Assembly (NCBI RefSeq): GCF_029975155.1
Contig: NZ_JARKPQ010000234.1
Location: forward strand, 1-64,000
DNA length: 64,000 bases
Origin: Propionicimonas sp.
Lineage (GTDB): Bacteria; Actinomycetota; Actinomycetes; Propionibacteriales; Propionibacteriaceae
Direction: 5' to 3'
The notes beneath the pieces were generated by a model, which made no database searches, was not told the origin of the DNA, and saw only the letters and a list, made by a program, of their open reading frames with translations. Positions 26,662 to 37,103 of this stretch are shown piece by piece (the stretch's first letter is position 1; every line of letters begins with the position of its first letter). The translations under genes were made by a program, and so were the position numbers.

Positions 26662-27407
26662 CAGATCACCGCCGTGAAGCTGGACGCCCACTGCTGCAGC
26701 CAGGACATCAGCACGTCCCACCAGCCGGTCACGAGCAGGACACCGACGGCGATCATCGCCACGCCACCGGTCACCTGGACGCCGCGATGGTGGCGCTTCA
26801 CCCACGCCAGCGTGCCGGAGAAGCGGTCGAACGCCAGGCCCGCCACGACGAACGGCAGGCCGAGGCCGAGCGCGTAGCCGAAGGCGAGGACGCCGCCGCG
26901 CAGCGCCGTCCCCTCGTTCAGGGCCAGCGAGAGCACCACGGACAGCGCGGGGCCGATGCAGGGCGTCCAGCCCAGCGCGAACACCATGCCCAGCAGCGGG
27001 GACGCGGCCACGCCGAGCCGCGGCAGCACGTTCAGCCGCCAGGTGCCCTGCAACGGCAGCCAGCCGGTGAACACGAGGCCGAGCGCGATCGCGATGACGC
27101 CCGCGACGACCGAGAGCGGACGCTGCCACTGCACGAGCGCGGCGCCCAGCCCGCCGGCCAGCGCTCCGGTGGCCACGAACACCAGCGCCAGCCCGGCCAC
27201 GAAGCCGAGCGTCCCCGCGAGCACCCGGCGGCGGCGCGCGGTCCCGGCGGCGATCTCGCCGGCACCCAGCCCGGTGGCGTAGGAGAGATAGCCCGGCAGC
27301 AGGGGCAGCACGCACGGCGAGAAGAACGACACCAGGCCCGCCAGGACCGCCACCGGGAGGGCCAGCAGCACCGAGCCGCCGACCGCCTGCTGCACCCAGT
27401 CGCTCAC
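26661..27407 (-). CDS. ccdA: Cytochrome c biogenesis thiol-disulfide transporter CcdA
   Basis: CcdA passes electrons from cytosolic thioredoxin across the membrane to reduce apocytochrome c cysteines. It has 248 residues, six helices and the two redox cysteines in SFFSPCVLPLLPGY and LGWTPCIGPALS. The start is GTG at 27407, overlapping the upstream TlpA-like stop (GTGA); the long open frame further upstream is only a shadow of that gene. Confidence 0.93.
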   Translation of the reverse strand: MSDWVQQAVGGSVLLALPVAVLAGLVSFFSPCVLPLLPGYLSYATGLGAGEIAAGTARRRRVLAGTLGFVAGLALVFVATGALAGGLGAALVQWQRPLSVVAGVIAIALGLVFTGWLPLQGTWRLNVLPRLGVAASPLLGMVFALGWTPCIGPALSVVLSLALNEGTALRGGVLAFGYALGLGLPFVVAGLAFDRFSGTLAWVKRHHRGVQVTGGVAMIAVGVLLVTGWWDVLMSWLQQWASSFTAVI

Positions 27408-28174
27408 TTGCCGGCCGCCAGGTCCTCGATCAGGCCGACGAGGGTTGCCTCCGTGGTCTCGCCGACGATCCGGGCCGCGATGCGTCCCTGCGGGTCGACC
27501 AGCAGCGTGCTGGGGATCGCGTTGGCCGGCAGTTGGCCGGCGAACTTCAGCAACAGGGCGCCGTCCGGGTCGTAGAGGTTCACATACGGCACCTCGAAGC
27601 TGCGGACGAACGCCTGGGGCGCGGCCTTGTCCAGGTCGCGGGTGTTCAGCCCGACGAACGTGGCCTTCCCTGCCGTGCGGCGGCTGGCCGCGACGAGGGC
27701 GGGCGCCTCCGAGCGGCACGGCGAGCACCACGAGCCCCACACGTTGTACACCAGCACGGTCTGGGCTGAACGGGTCGCGCTGCTCCACGGCGTGCCGTCC
27801 AGGGTGGTGCCGGAGATGATCGGCGCGGACGTCCGCTGGTCGACCGGCAGGACGGTGAGCGTGCCGTCCCCTGCGACGAACCCGGCCGTGCTGGTCGGCG
27901 CGGAGCCGCAGCCGGCCAGCAGCACGGCGAGCACGACAAGCAAGGACGCAACGCCAGCTCGCGTCCCGTCATCCCGGCGAACGCCGGGACCCCCGACAGC
28001 CGAACGACCAGCCCCCCACGAGATCCCGGACCGAGCCCGCCCTCCTCCACCGTCATCCCGGCGAACGCCGGGACCCCCGACAGCCGAACGACCAGCCCCC
28101 CACGAGATCCCGGATCGAGTCCGGGATGACGAAGAGGACCGCGTCCGGAACAGGGCAACCAGAGGCCAGCTCAT
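27404..28174 (-). CDS. TlpA/ResA-like thioredoxin lipoprotein with repeat-derived N-terminal extension
   Basis: An exported thiol-disulfide oxidoreductase that takes electrons from CcdA to reduce apocytochrome c. It has a thioredoxin fold with active site WGSWCSPCRSEAP and cis-proline region AIPSTLLVDPQGRI. The start ATG at 28174 overlaps the upstream stop (TGATG). The lipoprotein signal (GVASLLVVLAVLLAGC) begins only at about residue 75. Residues about 20-70 are two tandem copies of a GISWGAGRSAVGGPGVRRDDG unit encoded by an 84-bp periodic repeat. No start codon lies between the repeats and the signal peptide. Confidence 0.88.
   Translation of the reverse strand: MSWPLVALFRTRSSSSSRTRSGISWGAGRSAVGGPGVRRDDGGGGRARSGISWGAGRSAVGGPGVRRDDGTRAGVASLLVVLAVLLAGCGSAPTSTAGFVAGDGTLTVLPVDQRTSAPIISGTTLDGTPWSSATRSAQTVLVYNVWGSWCSPCRSEAPALVAASRRTAGKATFVGLNTRDLDKAAPQAFVRSFEVPYVNLYDPDGALLLKFAGQLPANAIPSTLLVDPQGRIAARIVGETTEATLVGLIEDLAAGK
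27967..28132. repeat. Two 64-bp direct repeats (84-bp period) of family G inside the TlpA-like gene
   Basis: The units 27967-28030 and 28051-28114 are identical and each starts with the palindrome GTCATCCCGGCGAACGCCGG. A related palindrome (GATCCCGGATCGAGTCCGGGAT) closes the array to 28132. The 84-base period is a multiple of three, so the reading frame is preserved. A single related palindrome is intergenic at 23113-23136. Confidence 0.92.
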
Positions 28175-28821
28175 CACGCCCCCGGGCGGAACTTCTTCAC
28201 CTTGGGCGGCACGAGGTCCGCGCACGGCTCGGCGTAGTCCACCCGGACCAGGTGGGTACCCGAGTAGGTGAAGGTGGTCACGCTGGCCAGCCGGGCCTGC
28301 CGACGCCGCGGGTCGTGCACGAGCGGGCGTCGCTCGGCCCAGCTGCGCGCCATCCAGATCGGCAGCTCGTGGGAGACGATCAGTGCCTCGCCGTCGATGG
28401 CGTGGGACGCGGCGTCCGCCAGCGCCGTCCGCATTCTCGCGACGATCGAGGTGTACGCCTCACCCCAGGACGGCCGCAGCGGGTTGCGCAGCGACCACCA
28501 GCTGGACGGACGCAGCAGGATCTCGTTGCGCTTGCCGAAGGACTTGCCCTCGAACACGTTGGCAGCCTCGATCACGCGGTCGTCGATGTGCACCTCGAGG
28601 TCGGGGTGCCGGGCGGCGATGGGCGCCATGGTCTCCTGGGCCCGCTGCAAGGGCGAACTGACGAGGTGTACCAGCGGGGCGTCCGCGAAGTACTCGCCGA
28701 GCCGCTCGGCCATCTGCCGGCCGAGGTCGGAGAGCCCGTAGCCGGGCGCCCGCCCGTAGAGCACGCCGTCGGGGTTGTGCACCTGCCCGTGCCGCACCAC
28801 ATGGACGACCCTGGGTTCCAT
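28174..28821 (-). CDS. Histidine phosphatase (phosphoglycerate mutase-like) heading the cytochrome c operon
   Basis: A 215-residue protein with the catalytic RHG motif (VVHVVRHGQVHNPDGVLYGR), the second arginine in SSPLQRAQET and the late catalytic histidine in IVSHELPIWM. A GGAGATCG SD precedes the ATG at 28821. Mycobacteria have a phosphatase gene of this type at the same place, directly before the TlpA-CcdA-ResB-CcsB genes. Its substrate and its link to cytochrome c are unknown. Confidence 0.87.
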   Translation of the reverse strand: MEPRVVHVVRHGQVHNPDGVLYGRAPGYGLSDLGRQMAERLGEYFADAPLVHLVSSPLQRAQETMAPIAARHPDLEVHIDDRVIEAANVFEGKSFGKRNEILLRPSSWWSLRNPLRPSWGEAYTSIVARMRTALADAASHAIDGEALIVSHELPIWMARSWAERRPLVHDPRRRQARLASVTTFTYSGTHLVRVDYAEPCADLVPPKVKKFRPGA

Positions 28822-28900
28822 CGATCTCCTCGCCTCGCCGTGGCCCCCAACAATACGCAGCGCGGCGCGGCCCCTCCCAGCCGCCTCCCACCGGGACCGA

Positions 28901-29707
28901 TCAGGAACGACGGACGAAGGGCAGCTGCAACTCGGTGACCCAGGCGTCCTCGTCGTCCATCGGCGCCTCGAGGTAGACCTCCCGGCCAGGCCCGGCGGGC
29001 TCACCTCCGTGCTCCTCCAGCCAGGCGCCGAACGCCTGCCAGGACTCGCCGATGGTGGCCATCGAGCCGAGGTGCACCTGGGTGACGGCCTCGGCGACGG
29101 CGGACAACTCGACCACGTCGACGCCGGGCGCCGGCTCGCCGGTGTAGCCGAAGCCGGCGTGGCACTCCATGCCGTCCGGGCCCACCACGTAGTAGCTGAT
29201 GCCCACCCCGGGCTCGACCCCGGCCGCCCGGATCGCCCCGTACACCTCGCCGAACAACGGACCGATCCGCTGGCCGATCTCCTCCGGCGCCGACACCGCG
29301 AACGACCGCTCGGCCACCCGTAGCGCCGGCAGGGACTTCACCACGAACTCACGCTCGGACATGTGCGCTTCTCCTTCGATCAGGCGGAGCCTCGCCTCGA
29401 CCGCGGCCAGCCGGTCGGTGGTGCTGCGCAACTCGTCGGCGAGCTCGGCCCGCCGCAGCACGAGCATGCCGCGCAACTGTTCGACGGTGAGGTCCTCGTC
29501 GAGCAGCCGGCCGACCGCGTCCAGGCTGAAGCCGAGGCCCTTGAGGGCCACGATCCGGTTCAGCCGGGCGAGCTGGCCGGCGGTGTAGCTGCGGTAGTTC
29601 GTCCACGGGTCGACGTGCGCGGGCACCAGCAGCCCGAGCTCGTCGTAGTTGCGGAGCATCCGGATCGACACCTGGCCGAGCCGGGCGAAGTCTCCGATCT
29701 TCAACAT
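28901..29707 (-). CDS. MerR-family regulator with GyrI-like effector domain
   Basis: A 268-residue protein. Residues 1-70 form a MerR DNA-binding domain (MLKIGDFARLGQVSIRMLRNYDELGLLVPAHVDPWTNYRSYTAGQLARLNRI), residues 75-115 a coiled-coil dimerisation helix, and residues 120-268 a GyrI/BmrR-type ligand pocket (REFVVKSLPALRVAERSFAV...). Such regulators sense lipophilic cations or drugs and usually control an exporter, but none is adjacent. It follows the glutaredoxin-like gene by 33 bases. Confidence 0.87.
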   Translation of the reverse strand: MLKIGDFARLGQVSIRMLRNYDELGLLVPAHVDPWTNYRSYTAGQLARLNRIVALKGLGFSLDAVGRLLDEDLTVEQLRGMLVLRRAELADELRSTTDRLAAVEARLRLIEGEAHMSEREFVVKSLPALRVAERSFAVSAPEEIGQRIGPLFGEVYGAIRAAGVEPGVGISYYVVGPDGMECHAGFGYTGEPAPGVDVVELSAVAEAVTQVHLGSMATIGESWQAFGAWLEEHGGEPAGPGREVYLEAPMDDEDAWVTELQLPFVRRS

Positions 29708-29714
29708 GACTCCT

Positions 29715-29744
29715 TTGTCATGCCTCCCCCGGGGTGAGGGTCAA
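29715..29744 (-). promoter_or_regulatory. Possible MerR-type promoter with operator in a long spacer
   Basis: On the minus strand TTGACC (29739-29744) could be a -35. An imperfect dyad CCTCACCCCGGGGGAGG (29723-29739) occupies the spacer, as at MerR-activated promoters with 19-20 bp spacing. The -10 is poorly conserved, so this is tentative. Confidence 0.35.
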
Positions 29745-29992
29745 GCCCTCCGGGAGAGAGCGGCGCGCAGGGCGACACCGTCCACGTGCCAGATGGCGTG
29801 CCGGACGCCGTCGACGAAGGTGACCGGGACGTGGTCGGAGTACTCGGCTTTCAGCGCGGGGTCGCTGTCGACGTCCCGCAGCGCCCAGGTGTCGCCCGTG
29901 TCCGCGCAGACAGCACGGACGACGGCCACCGCCTCGTCACAGAGGTGGCAGCCGTCGCGGACCAACAGCACGACCCGGGCTTCGTTCATCAT
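29741..29992 (-). CDS. Glutaredoxin-like thiol protein (DUF836 type)
   Basis: An 83-residue small thioredoxin-fold protein with the redox motif DGCHLCDEA near the N-terminus, and a cis-proline region HVPVTFVDG. The family includes mycobacterial proteins encoded near the proC locus. The partner is not known; in a mycothiol organism it may reduce mixed disulfides. It starts at one of two adjacent ATGs, 20 bases after bS22. Confidence 0.85.
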   Translation of the reverse strand: MMNEARVVLLVRDGCHLCDEAVAVVRAVCADTGDTWALRDVDSDPALKAEYSDHVPVTFVDGVRHAIWHVDGVALRAALSRRA

Positions 29993-30012
29993 CGGCTCGG
30001 GCGGATGGTGGC

Positions 30013-30114
30013 TTACTTGCCGGCGCGGCGACGCTGGATACGCGTCTTCTTGAGCAGCTTGCGGTGCTTCTTCTTCGCCATCCGCTTGCGACGCTTCTTG
30101 ATGACCGAACCCAC
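30013..30114 (-). CDS. 33-residue bS22-type ribosomal protein (AURKAIP1/COX24 domain)
   Basis: From GTG 30114 to TAA 30013-30015 the frame encodes a highly basic 33-residue protein ([23 protein letters not shown]...RRRAGK). This matches the AURKAIP1/COX24-like small-subunit protein bS22 found in mycobacterial ribosomes. It is easily missed because of its length. In mycobacteria the equivalent gene is next to a BldC-like gene and proC; here the HNH, BldC-like, PfkB and VOC genes separate it from proC. Confidence 0.93.
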   Translation of the reverse strand: MGSVIKKRRKRMAKKKHRKLLKKTRIQRRRAGK

Positions 30115-30266
30115 GTATACCGACCTCTTCTCACAGATCCGTCCACGGCGGACGGAACGCTTGTTGCTGGCTGCAGCAGCCCGGAGCATTCGGCTGGTGA
30201 CCAGCCGACGGGCAATCCTACTTCACCGACGCTCACCGGCAGAAATCCGGCCGCAGCGGACGGTCG

Positions 30267-31601
30267 TCAGCCTCGGGTGGTGAATCGTGCGTGCACGCGT
30301 GGGCGCTGTCGGGGGTCGACCCGCCGGGGCGGGAACACGACGGGCACGCCGTCGTCACGGAGTCGCACGTGCCACCGGTCCGCGGTGGGGTCGCGTCCGG
30401 GTTCGACGATGCCGTGATGGTGCGGGCAGGCCAGCACCAGGTTCTGCAGAGAGGTTTCCCCACCGGCCCACCACGGAATGATGTGGTGCGCCTCGCACGC
30501 TTCGGGAGGTTTGTCGCAACCCGGGAACACGCAGCCGCCGTCACGAACCTCCAGCGCTGCCCGGATCGGTGGGGTGACCAGCCGCTGGGTGCGTCCCACA
30601 TCGAGTGGTTCGGACTCCCCGCCCAGCACCACGGGCAGGATGTCGGCGTCGCACAGCAACCGCCGCGCCACCGAGGCCGGCAGCGGGTCTCCGCTGCGGG
30701 TCAGCCGGGCGCCGAGGCCCGCGTCGAGGCACTGCTTGACGAGCTTGTCGTACGACAGCGTGACCACGATCCGGGGACGGTCCCCACCATGCACGGGGGC
30801 GACCCCCTGCCTGCCGAGAGCGTCCACCATCGCCACCAGACCGTCGGCCCGGCGCATGCCGGGTGTGACGTACTCGGCCAACGGATCCAGCCGGTCGGCA
30901 CCGCGCTTCTGCGCGGCCGCGTACGCCTGCACGATCCGGATCAGAGGCTCCGCTGCCGCCACCGGAAGGGAACCTCGGATCAGCACGGATCCCTGCCCGT
31001 CGTTGCTGAAATCGAGGAACCGGTGGGCTTGCGCTCGGCGTTCCTGCCGTTCCAGCCGTTTCGCCTCGATCTCGTCGGCAGTTTCCGGAGACAGCGTTTC
31101 CACCAAATGAGCGGTGAGCCGGCGCAGTTCGGCACTGTTATGGGTTTGTGCGAAGTCGACCATCAATTGCTGGGCCTGAACAACCGTTTCGTCCGGGAAG
31201 TCCTTGGGGAGATCGGCGAGCACGCCCGTAATCGCTTCCGCCTGGACCGGCAACACCGCCCCGCCCAACGCTGCGGTGCCGACGACCGGGAACGTGGTCA
31301 GGCCGTGGCCGGCGGCGATGATCCGCGCTGCCTCCCGCGGGGTCAGGTTCATGCTCTCCGCAAGCCAGGTTCTGGCCGACGTCCTACGCTCGTCCCACAC
31401 CGCCTCGCTGCGGTCCACCGCAGCAGCCACCTGCTGCTGCAACGCCTGCATCCGGCCGGCCAACCGGACGCACTCCTGCAGCAGCTCGAGCTGCTCGGCG
31501 GCGGTGGGCAGCCGCAGCCGGTCGTCCGAAAGAGCGTTCAACGCATCGTCGACGACCGCCAATAGCTGGCGATCGGTCAACCCGTCGAACCTCTTTTCCA
31601 T
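30267..31601 (-). CDS. DUF222/HNH endonuclease domain protein (13E12-like repeat family)
   Basis: A 444-residue protein with an N-terminal helical DUF222 region (to about residue 290) and a C-terminal HNH nuclease domain. The nuclease part has zinc cysteines in CVFPGCDKPP, catalytic EAHHIIPWWAGGETSLQNLVLACPHHHGIVE. This family is multicopy in actinobacteria and behaves like a selfish or mobile gene, though mobility is unproven. It sits between bS22 and the BldC-like gene, breaking an order otherwise shared with mycobacteria. A TAGTGT -10 (31609-31614) suggests a near-leaderless mRNA. Confidence 0.87.
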   Translation of the reverse strand: MEKRFDGLTDRQLLAVVDDALNALSDDRLRLPTAAEQLELLQECVRLAGRMQALQQQVAAAVDRSEAVWDERRTSARTWLAESMNLTPREAARIIAAGHGLTTFPVVGTAALGGAVLPVQAEAITGVLADLPKDFPDETVVQAQQLMVDFAQTHNSAELRRLTAHLVETLSPETADEIEAKRLERQERRAQAHRFLDFSNDGQGSVLIRGSLPVAAAEPLIRIVQAYAAAQKRGADRLDPLAEYVTPGMRRADGLVAMVDALGRQGVAPVHGGDRPRIVVTLSYDKLVKQCLDAGLGARLTRSGDPLPASVARRLLCDADILPVVLGGESEPLDVGRTQRLVTPPIRAALEVRDGGCVFPGCDKPPEACEAHHIIPWWAGGETSLQNLVLACPHHHGIVEPGRDPTADRWHVRLRDDGVPVVFPPRRVDPRQRPRVHARFTTRG

Positions 31602-31819
31602 ACATCAAACACTAAACGCCGGCACTGACGTCACCCGGGCCAAAAGCCGCTTTCCCGACGCCCTGCCGAAACCTGGATAATCGTGCACAACCGGTGAGCA
31701 TTTTCCCAATGTGACCCGTATGTCACGGTGCACTCCGACGGCGGTCCCGGGTGGGCGTCCGCCGCCGTCTCTTCTGGTCCCGGTCCCGCTGGCCGCGGTC
31801 GCGAAGGCCCCGTCCCTAG

Positions 31820-32023
31820 CTAGCCCGCGTGGTAGAAGGACTCGCGCAGGTAGGCGTTCACCGCATCCTCGGGCACCCGGAAGTTCCGTCCGAACCGGAC
31901 GGCCTCCAGGTCGCCGGCGTGGATCAGCCGGTACACCGACATCCGGGAGACGCGCAGCGCCGTGGCAACCTCGGCCACCTTCAGAAACCGGACCGTTCCC
32001 AACGGCGTCACCGGGTCGTTCAT
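31820..32023 (-). CDS. BldC/excisionase-type MerR-like DNA-binding protein
   Basis: A 67-residue winged helix-turn-helix protein (RFLKVAEVATALRVSRMSVYRLIHAGDLEAVRFGRNFRVPEDAVNAYLRE) of the helix_turn_helix_17 type. Homologues include BldC, a developmental regulator, and a mycobacterial gene beside proC. The ATG at 32023 gives the family's usual size, with a GGCAGGTG ribosome site; the longer open frame upstream looks non-coding. Its targets here are unknown. Confidence 0.88.
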   Translation of the reverse strand: MNDPVTPLGTVRFLKVAEVATALRVSRMSVYRLIHAGDLEAVRFGRNFRVPEDAVNAYLRESFYHAG

Positions 32024-32081
32024 CTGCGCACCTGCCCCCTCCGAAGAGCCGTCCCTGCGACGGCCGCTTCTCGCAACCTTA

Positions 32082-32357
32082 GTGGCCTGTGCTGTCCTGC
32101 GGGACAAGTGGGACGAAGTTGTCAATCAGACACGCCGGACGACTCGCGTCCCCGCCTCGCTTGCTCCCTTCTTTTCCATCATCCTGGGCTCGACCCATCT
32201 CGGTCGGCCACGCGAGCTGGGTGATGAGGCTGGCGTCGTCATCCAGTTCCGACTGGACCCGACGCGAGCAGCCCGACTCGACGAACGCGCGGCCGCATCG
32301 CACAAAACCCGCTCCCAGATCATCCGCGAAGCCCTGGACCACGAACTCGCCAACTGA
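32082..32357 (+). CDS. Possible ribbon-helix-helix protein, start uncertain
   Basis: The last 42 codons read VVIQFRLDPTRAARLDERAAASHKTRSQIIREALDHELAN, a good match to the RHH (CopG/Arc) DNA-binding fold of antitoxins. The only in-frame start upstream is GTG 32082, and the residues between it and the fold look unlike protein. No toxin gene is recognisable downstream. It may be a decayed antitoxin or a short gene with an unusual start. Confidence 0.4.
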   Translation: MACAVLRDKWDEVVNQTRRTTRVPASLAPFFSIILGSTHLGRPRELGDEAGVVIQFRLDPTRAARLDERAAASHKTRSQIIREALDHELAN

Positions 32358-32370
32358 GCATCAGAGCCGG

Positions 32371-33228
32371 TCAGGCGATCGCCGTCCGCCACGCGAAGGG
32401 GCCGAGGTGCTGGACGCGCTCGGTCGCCGTGGCGACGGCCCGCTCCAGCGCCACAACCCGGTCCAGTCCGGACGCAAGGTAGAAGCAGTACGCACCGTGC
32501 AGGACGTCTCCGGCACCGACGGTGTCGACGGCCTTCGCGGACGGCGGCGTGACGGTGCCGGAGGCGCCGGGAGTCCACCACTCCAGGGGCCCGTTGCCGT
32601 GGCTGACCGCGACCAGGTCACGGCCGGGGGCGAGGAGTTCCTGCGGCGAGAGCCCGGCGGGGTGGACGTAGTCGGCTGAGCAGATCACGTCCGTGGCGAG
32701 GGGGAACACGTCGTCGAACACCGGCTTGTGGGAGCCGGCATCGAGGACGACGGGGATTCCCTTCGTGGCGCCACGCTCCTCAGCGGCGGCCAGCGCCGCG
32801 GACCGGGCCAGGGCGGCGTGGTGGCCGTCCAGCAGCACGACGTCGATGCCGGACAGGTCGGGGCCGGAAATCTTACCGAAGCGCGGGACCTGGCCCGACC
32901 CGCTCACCACGGAACGCTCACCGGACGCGGCATTGAACAGCACCGTGGACGCCGCCAGTTCGAAGCCGGGCGGGGCCACGTCGACCACCTCGACGCCGGC
33001 GCCCGCGAGGTCGGCCGCTACCAGCCGCGCCGCGGGCGTCGAGCCGAGTGCTGTCCACAGCCGGGCCCGTCCGCCGAGCGCCGCGAACGCGATCGCGGCC
33101 ACCGCCGCCGGCCCACCGGCGGCGAGCCACGACCGCTCGGCCACGGTCTTCTCGTTCGGGCCGGGCAGCCGGTCGACCAGTTGCACCACGTCCAGCGTGG
33201 CCAGTCCGACGAACAGTCCCCCGACCAT
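32371..33228 (-). CDS. PfkB-family carbohydrate/nucleoside kinase
   Basis: A 285-residue ribokinase-like enzyme. The N-terminal glycine motif is present (WLAAGGPAAVAAIAFAALGG) and the C-terminal PfkB signature with catalytic base is DTVGAGDVLHGAYCFYLASG. It phosphorylates a sugar or nucleoside that cannot be deduced. The ATG at 33228 (MVGGLFVGLATLDVVQ) fits the family N-terminus. It is probably read with the VOC protein upstream. Confidence 0.87.
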   Translation of the reverse strand: MVGGLFVGLATLDVVQLVDRLPGPNEKTVAERSWLAAGGPAAVAAIAFAALGGRARLWTALGSTPAARLVAADLAGAGVEVVDVAPPGFELAASTVLFNAASGERSVVSGSGQVPRFGKISGPDLSGIDVVLLDGHHAALARSAALAAAEERGATKGIPVVLDAGSHKPVFDDVFPLATDVICSADYVHPAGLSPQELLAPGRDLVAVSHGNGPLEWWTPGASGTVTPPSAKAVDTVGAGDVLHGAYCFYLASGLDRVVALERAVATATERVQHLGPFAWRTAIA

Positions 33229-33283
33229 CACGCGGGGTCCCTTTCGGGGGAGCGCAGCGGAGGAGAAGGACGCGGTGGGGTGC

Positions 33284-34033
33284 TCATGCCAGCTCCGCGG
33301 CCTCCCGCGCGACCACGCACAGCGCGGTCCCGCCGGGCACCTCGAGGATCGCCTTGCCCGTGCGCAGTGCTCGCCGCCGGGCACCGAGGCTCTCGAGACG
33401 TTCGACCTCGGCGGCGAGGTCGTCGGTGACGATGTGCAGGTGCGAGGTGACCTCGCTCACGATCTCGGCCGGCTGCAGGCGGACGTCCAGCGCCCAGTCA
33501 CGCGCCGGGCGCAGCGCGGTCTCCGGCTCCTCGACCTCGCGCCATCGGCCGCCGAGCAGGCTCTGGAAGAACCGCACCTCGGCCGCGTACTGCTTGCGCG
33601 GGACGTCCAGGCAGAACCGGCTGACCCGGCTGCGGTGGCCACCCGGCCAGAGGACCGGGCCGGGGACGGCGGTGCCGCAGAGCTTCACCAGGCAGTACGT
33701 GAACCCCGCCGGCGACCGCATCACGAAGTAGCCGTGCGGTGACTCCTCGACCAGCTCCGCCCCGCTGGCCTCCGCCGCCTCGGCCGCGGCGAACGGGTCG
33801 GGTACGTGCAGGTCGAGGTGCAGCCGGGTGGGTCCGTCGCCGAGGCGTTGCAGCTTGAGGTAGGCCTCGCCGGCCGGCGGCAGCAGCGTGGCGAACTCAC
33901 CGTGCACGCCACGGAACGGCGAGAGCGGATAGCCGGTCGCGCCGGCCCAGAACCGCGTCCCCGCGTCGAACTCGCCGGCGGGGAAGTCGAGGAACACCGT
34001 CAGCCAGGCCGGCTGCCGGTCGATGGCACCCAT
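33284..34033 (-). CDS. Two-domain VOC (glyoxalase/bleomycin resistance-like) protein
   Basis: A 249-residue protein with two consecutive VOC modules, residues about 8-118 (WLTVFLDFPAGEFDAGTRFWAGATGYPLSPF...) and 130-245 (RVSRFCLDVPRKQYAAEVRFFQSLLGGRW...). Potential metal ligands include His in HLDLHV and HLHIV. The reaction is unknown. Its ATG lies one base after the proC stop, so it belongs to the asd-proC transcript. Confidence 0.78.
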   Translation of the reverse strand: MGAIDRQPAWLTVFLDFPAGEFDAGTRFWAGATGYPLSPFRGVHGEFATLLPPAGEAYLKLQRLGDGPTRLHLDLHVPDPFAAAEAAEASGAELVEESPHGYFVMRSPAGFTYCLVKLCGTAVPGPVLWPGGHRSRVSRFCLDVPRKQYAAEVRFFQSLLGGRWREVEEPETALRPARDWALDVRLQPAEIVSEVTSHLHIVTDDLAAEVERLESLGARRRALRTGKAILEVPGGTALCVVAREAAELA

Positions 34034-34034
34034 A

Positions 34035-36299
<2,265 letters not shown>

Positions 36300-36338
36300 G
36301 CGGTCAGGCTAGCCGCGTCCGCGTCCCTCGCGGGTCGT

Positions 36339-37103
36339 CTAGAACCAATCGACGTAAGGCGCCAGCAGCGCGTAGCCGACGAACGCAACGAAATCGAGCA
36401 GGAAATGGGCGACGATCAGCGGCCCGACGCGTTTCGTCCGCAGGTAGACCAACCCGAACACCAGGCCCATCACGAGGTTGCCGAGAAAGCCGCCGAAGCC
36501 CTGGTAGAGGTGGTAGCTGCCGCGTACCACGGCGGAGGTGACCAGCACCACCCACGGCGCCCAGCCGAGCTGCCGCGTCCGGGTGAACCAGAAGCCGACG
36601 ATCACGACCTCCTCCAGCACCGCGTTCATCGCCGCCAGCCCGATCAGCACGGGCACCGTCCACCAGTTCTCCTGCAGGTTGGCCGGCGACATGATGGTGT
36701 TGAACCCGAGCGCACGGGCAACCACGTACAGGCCCAGGCCGGGAATGCCGATGCCCGCGGCGAGCGCGAACCCCCAGCCGATGTCGAAGCGCGGACGCCG
36801 TAGGTCGAACCCGATCCGGCTCCGGTCGGCGGTGAGCTGCAGCAGGTACAGCGCGATCAGCGCCGGCACCGTGGGGAAGACGATCGCGGCGAGCTGGTAG
36901 GCGAGGTCCAGCCAGGGACGGTCGGGCGCCACCGAGTTGTTGATCGAGGTGGTCTGCTGGTTCAGCGGGACGTTGCGGGTGAGCTTCTCGATGATCGACA
37001 GCAGTGAGTACACCGCCGCCTGGCCGAGCGAGACCCCCAGCACCAGCAGCAGTTCGATCCCCGGCCGCGCCCGGGTGGGCGCGGCTGCGGCCGGCGCGGC
37101 CAT
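36339..37103 (-). CDS. CPBP-family intramembrane metalloprotease (CAAX protease-like)
   Basis: A 254-residue polytopic protein with about seven helices. The glutamate motif is NAVLEEVVIVGFWFTRTRQLGW; further conserved blocks are GSYHLYQGFGGFLGN and HFLLD, which supply putative metal or catalytic histidines. The canonical EExxxR arginine is displaced, as in many actinobacterial members. Substrate unknown. Its ATG overlaps the upstream epimerase stop (TGATG). Confidence 0.82.
   Translation of the reverse strand: MAAPAAAAPTRARPGIELLLVLGVSLGQAAVYSLLSIIEKLTRNVPLNQQTTSINNSVAPDRPWLDLAYQLAAIVFPTVPALIALYLLQLTADRSRIGFDLRRPRFDIGWGFALAAGIGIPGLGLYVVARALGFNTIMSPANLQENWWTVPVLIGLAAMNAVLEEVVIVGFWFTRTRQLGWAPWVVLVTSAVVRGSYHLYQGFGGFLGNLVMGLVFGLVYLRTKRVGPLIVAHFLLDFVAFVGYALLAPYVDWF

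Noticed and set aside
25009..27315. ResB fused to an N-terminal extra domain
   Set aside because: The extension is a shadow of ccdA; ResB starts at ATG 26661, overlapping the ccdA stop.
32371..34033. Specific substrates for the PfkB kinase and VOC protein
   Set aside because: Family motifs are clear but nothing in the sequence or neighbours identifies a substrate.
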